Assembly: GCA_026826555.1 (NCBI GenBank)
Contig: JAKSZT010054335.1
Span: 7,532,092 to 7,596,091, forward strand
DNA length: 64,000 nt
Origin: Tolypeutes matacus
Lineage: Eukaryota; Chordata; Mammalia; Cingulata; Chlamyphoridae
Direction of reading: 5' to 3'
The position numbers were made by a program, and so were the translations under genes. Numbering within the stretch: position 1 is the stretch's first letter; each line of letters begins with the position of its first letter. This document shows positions 56,116 through 64,000 of the stretch, one piece after another. The notes beneath the pieces are model-generated. The model ran no database searches and was not told the DNA's origin. It saw only the letters and a list, made by a program, of their open reading frames with translations.

Positions 56116-57350
56116 TTGCCATCTTATTTGAGAAAGCAGCATGACTTCCTCAGGAGGGAAGTTTAATACTTTGTTAGTTACTATATGGGACTCTATCTAT
56201 TCAGGGAGAGGTTTTTAATGAATTTCTTAAAGTATCCACTTAGGAACAGGACCAGGAGCTTCCACAGCTGGATAAGGAGGGAAAGGCAGGTGCTAGCTAC
56301 TGAGGCAGGGGCTTGTTTCCAGGAACTAGAGAAGCTCATGGGAATGAGGAAGCTGTCACTCCAACAGCACATCGAAGGAGCAAGGAAGAAGGTGAAACCT
56401 ACACCCTCCCCTCCGTCCATCTGTGCTCATGTGCTCTGTGGTTTCAGACCATTTCTGGCTAAATTCTTGTGTACACACCTGAATTACTACAGTTAAAGAA
56501 AGGTGCTTTAACAGTGACCTTGGAGAGTTTCTCTTTACTCCCTTTCAAGGAATGGCTTGTATGCACACACAATGCAAAGAAATGTGTTCTATGGCCAGAG
56601 GTCTGAGGATTGAAGGTCAAACCAAGAATTAGTGCCACAAAGAAGCTTTATCAGAGCCCAGCAGAGCCGAGCCTCTGACATTTGCAATGCAAAAGTAAAT
56701 AAGATCAGGAACTCAAGAATGACAAACACAACCTAGTAGAAAATTGTCGGTAAAGAACACGGGATTATGGAGGTGATGCATCCAGAACCGTCTACCACTG
56801 AAGAGCTACTCCTTAAAAGGTGAACAGAAGCTTTAGCATGAGTCACCCTTTCTACCTCACGAGCACACTGGTGGCATCAAACCCTCCTGGCCCTACCGAA
56901 AGGCAGGAACAAGGCAGACCCCCACAGGCAAATGGGTGATAACTTACAACTCAGTAGCGCAGAGACATTAGACAAATCATGACGAGACCAGGCCGTTCCC
57001 AGCCACATCACCTCAAAGGCCATGAGGTGCTCCTGGTCAACATCCGAGATGTCCCCCCTCTCCACTGGGAACATGCTGGAATGTGGTGGGTCATCCTTTT
57101 AAGTGCACGGCACAGCTGCCCCCGGCATCCTCCTGAGCTCAGCTCCACGTGAGAGAGGACAGTATTTAACAGCAAAGGCCGACACGTGATTATTAGCTAG
57201 GAGTTTAGCTTGAGCCTACAGGTACCTAAAAACCTTATTTTAATCTAAAAAAAAAAGAAAAAGAAAAAAAGGACGACCCTAAACGACGCTGGGGAAGAAA
57301 GCTTACTTTGGGTTCTATAACGTCCAAACTGCTTAATCAATCTGTAATTC
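56115..57350. other. Gene-free stretch
   Basis: Unique sequence, possibly including more of the 5' part of family X up to about 56,180. An A-rich tract lies at 57,248-57,270. No gene recognised. Confidence 0.4.
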
Positions 57351-57352
57351 CA

Positions 57353-57645
57353 GAGCAGTACTGTCCAGTAACAGTATAATAGGAGCCACCTGTAATTTAA
57401 AATTTTTCTAGTAGCCACATTAAAAAGAGCAAAAAGAAATGGGTGAAATTAATTTTAATAATACATTTTATTTAACTCAATATATCCAAAATGTAACTGT
57501 GGACCCATTTCAATGTCTAATACAGAAAAAAAAAAATGAATGAGCTATTACATTACATTGATTAAATGTAATAAAATAGATTTTATTTTGTTCCTACTAG
57601 ATCTTTGAAATCCAGCGCGTACTTTACACTCAGAGCTCGTCTCTC
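57353..57645 (+). mobile_element. MER-type DNA transposon remnant (probably hAT), copy 1
   Basis: 'gcagtactgtccagtaacag', 'gagccacctgtaatttaaaa', 'tttttctagtagccacatta', 'ggtgaaattaattttaataa' and 'tctttgaaatccagcgcgta' follow a common mammalian element whose intact end reads CAGCGCTGTCCAATAGAA. The same order recurs at 63.69 kb. Confidence 0.6.
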
Positions 57646-57680
57646 TTTGGACAGCCACCTGGGACGTGCTCGCTGCCACA

Positions 57681-57705
57681 GGGGGCTGGGGGCTGGGGGC
57701 TGGGG
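57681..57705 (+). other. G-quadruplex motif
   Basis: Four G-runs (GGGGG, GGGGG, GGGGG, GGGG) separated only by CT: the canonical G3+N1-7 pattern with very short loops, which favours a stable quadruplex in DNA or plus-strand RNA. Confidence 0.75.
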
Positions 57706-57879
57706 TTTTGTTCCCGCTGCCTCCTCTCCAGTCTCAGACTCAGACCCTCCCGCTCTCGTGTCCCTGAGCACGCCCCGAGCTTCGGCAGACCCGGGCACCA
57801 GGTTTTCCACCACGGTCCTGACCTGCCTCGCTCCGTGTTCCAGCCCAAGGAGCAGAGGCTGCCAGGGTTTACAGGCAGC

Positions 57880-57995
57880 CTCTGAGTCCAGTCATTTAAC
57901 ATCTTTTAGAGCCTCTGTTTCCCCATTTTGGAAACAGGTAAGACTCATGTTTTTTCCCAGGGTTTTTAGGAACACGGTGAGCCGACGTTCCTAGA
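57880..57995 (+). repeat. MIR fragment, sense
   Basis: 'gtccagtcatttaacatctt', 'agagcctctgtttccccatt' and 'ttggaaacaggtaagactc' match MIR (…cacttaacctctctgagcctcagtttccccatctgtaaaatggg…). The good-looking donor site AAACAG|GTAAGA lies within it. Confidence 0.55.
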
Positions 57996-57999
57996 ACTC

Positions 58000-59150
58000 T
58001 ATGCTCTCTCTATTCGCGCTATTTGTAAGAATTACAACTATCGGCAGAGCAGTTTCCACTCCCCTCGCCCCACCGTGAGTCTTGTTTGGGGGAAGCAGGT
58101 CCCCTTTTCCATCCTTATTACTTCATCCAGGACGATCCCTGACCTCCAGGTGTTTGTTGAACTCTTCCCTGAACTACTTCCCGGGGCCTTTCTTGGGTCT
58201 GCCCTAATGTTTTTACTCCTCACCCCTGAGCGTCAGAGTCCCTCATACTGGACTTGGCCCACCTTCCCAACTCGCCGTCAAAGGCCCTTGTCAACTTTGC
58301 AGTTCCGCCCCCCCCCTTTCCCCCACTCCATCCTCCAAGAGGCTCCTGACATTCAGTCTATGGTTTGGAACAAATGGATGGATATCCAACAGCTGCGGTT
58401 TAAAATATTTGACCTTTTCAAGACCAGTAATGTGTAAAATGTAGACTTGGAAAACATCTCATGAGGCCACTCCAGCTTTGAGGTTGACTCCTGTCCCTCT
58501 GCCCTCCCCTGCACCTGCCCTCCAGGCTCTCCGCGGGGTCTCCCAGTCCTCAGTCTGCCCGGGCCTCCCGCCACCACACCTCCCTCTCCACCTCTACCAT
58601 ACCTCTGGTATCCCAGCACCCGCCAGGTGAGTGGCTGGCCCACCTGATGCGCCCTGCAGCAGCGTCCCCCCCCGTCAGAGGCTTTGTTCACTGGGCGCGT
58701 TAAGGCCTCAAGAATACGCGAGCCTGGAGAGGCGTCAGGCAGGTGCCCTCCGTGCACACCCAGTTATTTCCTAAACTGCAAGGCGTGTTTATTCCACCGA
58801 ATAAAGACAAGGCAATCCGACTTCCCACTCGGGGGAAGGCTATAACCAGGGGTATTTAATTCGTTAGAGCAAAGTAAGTGTCTAAATAAAGGAGAAGAAG
58901 GGAATTTTACTTTTTGAAATAGAAACTCCTTGAAAAAATTAACTTCTCATAATGAAATTTTAATTTGCTTAGAATGAAAATGAATTTTAAATGAAGGTCC
59001 CTAACTCCTTTTATTAAATGCACCGTGTTCTTTCTACTTGAAAAATGGTTATGGACCCTTGATGGAGTTGCTGTGCAATAGAGTAGAAACACGATTATTT
59101 CTGGTTTTGAGTGATGCATTCCCTGCATAGACCGTGGCGGTGCTTACCGA
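58000..59150. other. Gene-free stretch
   Basis: Unique. GC-rich to 58,770, then AT-rich. No gene recognised. Confidence 0.4.
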
Positions 59151-61204
59151 CTTCCTCTGACACAGATGCACCTGCGCAGGTGGGAAGCTACCCCTGAGGC
59201 GGCCGAGGGCCCGGGCCAGGTCAGCACTGCCCACATTCTCCCCTCCTCAGCACGGGCTAAAGGCGGGCTTTGAGCACTGCAGGTGGGGCCCTGGCAGCCG
59301 GTCCCCGCGGGGAGGGGCTGGGCTGGACGTGCCACCTCTGCCCTCCCCTTGCTCCCTTCCCCTTCCCGTGCCTGTGGGCACAGCAGCCCTGGGCAGGCCC
59401 GAGGGCACCGGTGCTCCAGCAAGCCCCGACAGTCAAGGTCAGGTGCAGTTACGGGAAATGATTTCATCAGATCCAACGTCTGCTCTGCCACAGACCGAGT
59501 CCAGTACAGCAGCAGCAAGTCCCTGGGAGCTGCCAAGCATCTGGCAAGCACAGACTAGATGAGAAATTGTCAAGGCTGAGGCTGACTCACCAGCGTCTCC
59601 AAGACTCACCTTGCACACTGAGCACCACGTGACGAACAGACATTTTTAAAACCTGATGGCGCCAGCAGAAGCTTGGAGATCTTTCCACAGGAGCCCCTGC
59701 TGCGTGAGGGCAGGAGGGCAGGGCAGGAGTGCTGGCCTCGCAATGCCAAGCACAGCCTGGTTCTTCACCTGCAAAGCCAAGGGTCGGGCACCGCGGTCCC
59801 CAGGCCGCTGCTGGCTCACACCGACCATCTTAGCTGGAGCCGCGCTAGGTGACGCCGCTGTGGCCGATAAACCCCAAAGCCACAGAGGCCGAACCCAACA
59901 AAAGCCCATCACCTACCCAGGGGAAGTGCCCTGCTGGTCGTCAGCTCTCCTCCGTCCAGTGCCTCCGAGACCGCGGTCAGCCACCTCGGGAGGCCGCGTC
60001 TCGGCCGAGGCCGCCGAGGCAGGCGTGGCCGCCAGGGAGCGAGGCGGAGGCCGCATGCTGGCCGCGGGTGCCGGGGCTGGGAGCGGCACAGGCCCGTCCT
60101 CTCATCCACTGGCCAGACCCTGTCACGTGCCGCCACCTGGCTGCGAGGGAGGCTGGGAAATGGGCAGAGCACCTGAAATATTTGGTACCATTTATTTCCG
60201 TCACACGGAGGGCATTTTATTACTTAGTCACACCTTTAAATGATTTATCTGAACAGACATTACGAGAACATCACAATACGCTACGTTGCAGAAGACATGA
60301 AAATGAGGTTCTCACAGTCAGGCCTGCTGGACACAGAGAAAGCAGGTGGAGAGACGGGAACGTGGCCTTGGAGAGCGAGCGCCACTCAAACGCCCGCTAT
60401 GCAAGCAGCCGTCCGCGAGTCCTGGGGGGAGGCCGTGCCCTCTGAGCGACCTCGGGGGCTGCTGTGCCCGGCTGCAGGCCGCGGGCTGAGCCCCGGGGGC
60501 ACTCAGAGTCCAGCAGAGAGGAGGACCCGGCTCGCCCACTCCTCACCCCGCCCCTGGCGGTCGGCCCAGGAATCTGCATGCGGCGCTTCCACCTGCCGGG
60601 GCCTCTCTCCCTAAGATTTATTCCTGCCACCCACCATGCCATCAAAAACCTGTCTGGCCAAAAGCTGTCCTCGGGAGCCTGGTGCCTGCCCAGAGCTGGT
60701 GGAGATGCCCGGCGACCCCGGCGTCGGCTGTCCCGCCCCCTGTGCCAGGACACGGGCTCCAGAGGAGACAGCAGCTGGGTGAGAGTTCAGGAGCTCCAGG
60801 GCCCTGTGTGGGGCACGTGTGGCCGGCTGGACTCCCCCTCGTGAAAGGAGCTCCCTCGAGCTGTGGCGCTGGGAGGAGGCGGCTGGAGGGAGTCCACGGC
60901 TGGCGGCACACACGCGTGGTCCTCGTCACTGAGGAAGCGCGGCCGCTACAGCGGGGGCTCTTAGCGAGGGCCCGTAAGCCTGAAGTTAATATTACTCTTG
61001 TGGGGATGCGCTGCTTATCCAACAACGCCCAGTGAGGTGTGGCCGTCAGGAGGGGCCCGTGGCTCTCACCTGGCTGCAGAGGGGCCCAGGGACAGGAGCG
61101 GTGGAGGAGCCCGGGCTGCAGGCAGAGCGCAAGAGACTGGGCTCTTCTGCTCGTCTCTTCGTCGTTCTCACGGGGCTGGACACAGGCTGGCACTGCTCTC
61201 CCCA

Positions 61205-61310
61205 CTTTCGGGTACTGACCCGAGACCCAGAAAATCTACTTCTAAGTATCCGCCCCAGAGAAATGAAAGCAGAGTCCATGCAAAGCCGGTGCACGATGCC
61301 CGTGGGAGGG
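61205..61310 (+). repeat. Ancient L1 ORF2 fragment, sense
   Basis: 'tactgacccgagacccagaa' followed by 'aatctacttctaagtatccg', 'ccccagagaaatgaaagcag' and 'agtccatgcaaagcc' recalls the L1 stretch 'gacccagcaattccacttctaggtatctaccccagagaaatgaaaac'. A small island in the GC-rich domain. Confidence 0.55.
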
Positions 61311-61519
61311 AGACGGGCGTCCAGAAGGCCTGAGCCCGGGGGAGCCCCGGCTGGGGGCCCAGGCAGGGCAGAGCCTGACCACGAGACGCTTGTCCTGGTT
61401 CTCCATCCCCCAAGGCTTCCTGAGCCGCGGTGCTTCCGCAGATCCGTACCCCCCACATCTGTGCGAGTTACTACCACTTTCCTTGTGTGCCTTTACCAAA
61501 GTGTAAAACACTTTCAAAG

Positions 61520-61655
61520 CCATCGCTTATTCCAGTATTTACAACAGTGCAGCGGAGTAGACAGGGCGGTAACTTTATTCCCGTTTACAGAGTTTGCTAA
61601 GAGGTTAAACGATCTGTCAAAGCTTGGGGCTTGTGCTGAGGACCTGAGCGTCACA
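61520..61655 (-). repeat. Possible MIR fragment, antisense
   Basis: 'tttattcccgtttacagagt', 'ttgctaagaggttaaacgat' and 'ctgtcaaagcttgg' have the reversed MIR order. Weak. Confidence 0.35.
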
Positions 61656-63589
61656 TTCTCACTCGAAAACCAGAGGTAGGAGAGAGGTTACCTCTCTGTC
61701 ACAGAAAGAAAGGGTGCGGGAGGCGGGAACAGCGCCTCGAAAAGCTGGAGGACAAGGGAGTCGGCCTCCAGCTCCGGCTGGGCGAGCTGAGTCCCTCCCC
61801 GCGGGGCCGTGCACCTGCCTCTCGCCTTCCTTCTTCTTCAATGACCTCCCTGCGCCCAGCCCGCAGGCCCACGGCCTCTGCCGCACCGTGAGGCGCCCCG
61901 AGGACGTCTAACTCACACTCCACCCACCCATCTCTTTACCGTACTTCAGGCCACTGAAGACGAGATCGGCATGAACACTGACTGCCCTCTTTCCCGAGGC
62001 CTCACAGACCTAACCAGACGGAGTGGGTCCAAAAGAGCAGGTGGTAAAGAGGAAATAAAAATAATCCAATTTGAAAGACTATACACTAAAAATATTTCAT
62101 TGTGAGTTTTACATTCATTAAAGCAAATATTAAAGAATTCACAATGCTTTAAGAATTTCTATGACACACCTTCCCAGACTCTTCCGTGCACCATTTATCC
62201 AAGCAATACAGAAAAGTGAGGCAAATGGTTGACCATTTCAGCGGCTTCGAGGTAGCGCTGCTTCAGACCCTCGCTTCCCTGCTGAGGTCACAGTGTCACC
62301 CCCATTGCCAGGCACCCCGCAGGCGTGCCAACTGCGCCACACGGACAACGCAAGAGCGACAGTCGTCTTCAGAGAAACTCTCCAACCCCAGGACCTCGAG
62401 AGGTGCCGGGACCTCGGGCGGGGCCTGTGGTCACTCCTCGGTGGATGTGGACAGTCTCCAGCAGCAGCTGTGACCAGCACACGCAGATGCTCTGACTTGG
62501 ATCTGCACTGACCTGCAGCCCAGTAGGACCACCTGTCCTCAGCAGGAAGATGGCACCGCCTGTCGGATCCACGGCAGAAGCACCTGCATGGACTCAAACA
62601 CTCCTCCGCAACCAGGCGGTAAGGCTGCCCGTCCACGGAGACGGGCAGCAGCCCCTGGGCGGCGCGAAGGCTGCCCTCCACGAGGGCAGCACACCAGGCT
62701 CCAGGAGGCACAGCCGGGCACACAGGCCATCTTCAAGGTTCAAACAAAACACGACGCACAATTCTTCACGCCACACGAGGGAGGCTCCGTGCACCGACCG
62801 CGGATCTGCACGGGGCACGCCCGCGAGTACCAGGCCCTGCGCCCAGGAGGAGGCCGGGCCTGCCCCCCTGAGCCACGGCCACCAGGCAGAGAAGCCGAGC
62901 GACGCAGAAGCACACGCGATCGCGCCGAAAGCGGTCTGGACGTCGGCTGCTGAGCACAAGCTCCGAGGAGGGCTCCGTGCTGCCGGGCAGCGGAGCCCCA
63001 CGCCCCTCGGCTCTCCTAGTCTTCTGGGCAACTTCCCGTTACAAACCTTTCGTGTCCAGCTTGGACCGCCCACCTGAACTCTCGATCCCTACAGACACGA
63101 ATGTCAACCTGACATCTGTGCCTGGACGTCTAGGAAGCACCTCGAATTTAAGGCGCCCAAGCGAGAAGCCTGCTTCACCCCTCCGCCGGCAACCCCCCTG
63201 CCCTGGCCCCACAACTTGCTTTCTGCGTCTACATTTCCACGATTACCTCTACAACGGCTTCCCACGGGCGCCAGGCCCTGGGAAACCTGTCAGGCGGCGC
63301 CGCTCGGCTCTAGGACGCTCACGGCCCTCTCACAGCTCGACGGGAACTCCGCGGCTCGTGCTCCCACCCGGCTCAGGCTCGGGCTGCTGCTCCCCTCGCC
63401 GCCTCCCTCCGCCGGGAACAGAAGGCACGGTCCAGCCGGGAACCTGGCGCTGCCCGCGGCCTCTGCCTCGGTGGGCTCTGCGGGAGCCAGCGGCACAGCT
63501 CCCTGCCTCGCTCTGCTCACGTCTCAGCTAGTCGGAGAGGCCGTCTCTGGGCAGCAAGTGTGAGCCCAGCACCTGTCCTGTCCAGGCCA

Positions 63590-63618
63590 CCCCTGCCCCT
63601 GCCCCTGCCCCTGCCCCG
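63590..63618. repeat. (CCCCTG)n hexanucleotide repeat, minus-strand G-quadruplex motif
   Basis: Nearly five units of CCCCTG. On the minus strand this is GGGG separated by CA, another short-loop quadruplex pattern. Confidence 0.85.
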
Positions 63619-63689
63619 TCTCTCTTCACGGCTCTCACCGTCACCTAGCACATGTATTTTCATTTGTTCATTGACTTTTTATCTCCTAC

Positions 63690-63935
63690 CTCTAGAGTGG
63701 TGCTATAGAAACAGAGCGTGAGCTACACACGTCATTTTAAATTTTTTAGTCACCATACTAAAAAAGTAACAACAGAGAAAATTAATTTCAATAATATTTT
63801 CCTTTCACCTCATGTATCCAAAACATTAGCGTTTCAACATGTGACCAATATAAAGCTGAATAAGGAAATCGCTTACGTGCGGTGCTGAGTCTTTGAAATC
63901 TGCGTGCACGTTCCCCTTACCCCCTCTCAACTTTG
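63690..63935 (+). mobile_element. MER-type DNA transposon remnant (probably hAT), copy 2
   Basis: 'gtggtgctatagaaacagag', 'attttaaattttttagtcac', 'gagaaaattaatttcaataa', 'atgtatccaaaacattagcg' and 'gagtctttgaaatctgcgtg' align in order with the copy at 57.35-57.65 kb, same strand. Confidence 0.6.
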
Positions 63936-64000
63936 GACCAGCCACGTTCCTGGCCAGGGCGGCCCCCGGGCCCCGCGAGCACAGGCGTGTTGTGCTGTCA

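Larger units (their letters stand above)
59150..63640. other. GC- and CpG-rich domain
   Basis: GC-rich overall, with the densest CpG at 59,930-60,130, 60,400-60,560, 62,620-62,960 and 63,270-63,500, and AT-rich breaks at 60,170-60,310 and 62,040-62,170. Open frames of 184-215 codons (for example 59,656-60,243, 61,032-61,679 and 62,977-63,531) overlap others on both strands and lack any known domain, as expected from few AT-rich stop codons. It may be a promoter-proximal or subtelomeric-type isochore. No exon is recognised. Confidence 0.45.

Noticed and set aside
57935..57945. Strong splice donor AACAG|GTAAGA on the plus strand
   Set aside because: Lies within a MIR fragment where this sequence arises from the repeat itself, and no partner acceptor was seen.
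59656..61679. Open frames of 195-215 codons on the plus strand (59,656-60,243; 59,849-60,445; 61,032-61,679)
   Set aside because: They overlap each other and minus-strand frames in a GC-rich region where stop codons are rare. No domain is recognisable, and 61,205-61,310 within one of them is an ancient L1 fragment.

Overview
This window is mammalian nuclear DNA with no convincing functional protein-coding gene. It consists of interspersed repeats of several ages, separated by non-repetitive (probably intronic or intergenic) sequence, with a CpG-rich right-hand end. The tRNA-derived SINEs (internal 'tagctcagtgg' and 'ggttcaatcc' boxes, dimeric copy at 43.65 kb, A-rich 'aaataaataaat' tails) match the DAS-type SINEs I know from armadillo and sloth. 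MIR, L2, MaLR-like and hAT-like remnants are the usual mammalian background. I infer a xenarthran, most probably an armadillo. This rests on recognition of repeat families, not on a database search.

Layout. 0-5 kb: mostly unique sequence, an L2 fragment and a textbook CTCF core. 5.1-8.1 kb: two copies, in the same direction, of an interspersed family that I cannot name ('family X' here), the second carrying an inverted internal block. 8.8-9.4 kb: an LTR-like insertion. 9.5-15 kb: mostly unique. 15.0-15.9 kb: a CpG-rich patch with a doubled CTCF-like core, next to a composite insertion (15.94-16.87 kb). 17-24.5 kb: unique DNA, MIRs, an L1 that lost its reverse-transcriptase section, adjacent hairpins and a possible 37-nt micro-exon. 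26.5-33.3 kb: a 6.2-kb full-length L1 on the minus strand, nested in an older same-strand L1 and disabled by frameshifts and stops. 33-45 kb: unique DNA, LTR-like, SINE and ancient LINE pieces. 46-50.35 kb: an ancient minus-strand L1 with its repeated 5' UTR, lacking most of the reverse transcriptase and invaded by a 1,133-bp TG...CA element (5-bp target duplication) and a SINE (15-bp target duplication). 51.7-56.1 kb: two more copies of family X, one bounded by a 16-bp target duplication. 57-64 kb: hAT-like pieces and a GC/CpG-rich domain whose long open frames look like composition artefacts.

The best candidate for something undescribed is family X: an L1-mobilised, A-tailed, apparently non-autonomous element with an L1-like 3' end. 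It occurs about five times here, and the same reading frame is largely open in the best copies. Other strong observations are the nested insertion history, the tandem monomers in the L1 5' UTR, two independent L1 copies that lost the reverse-transcriptase region, and the paired hairpins at 20.9 kb.
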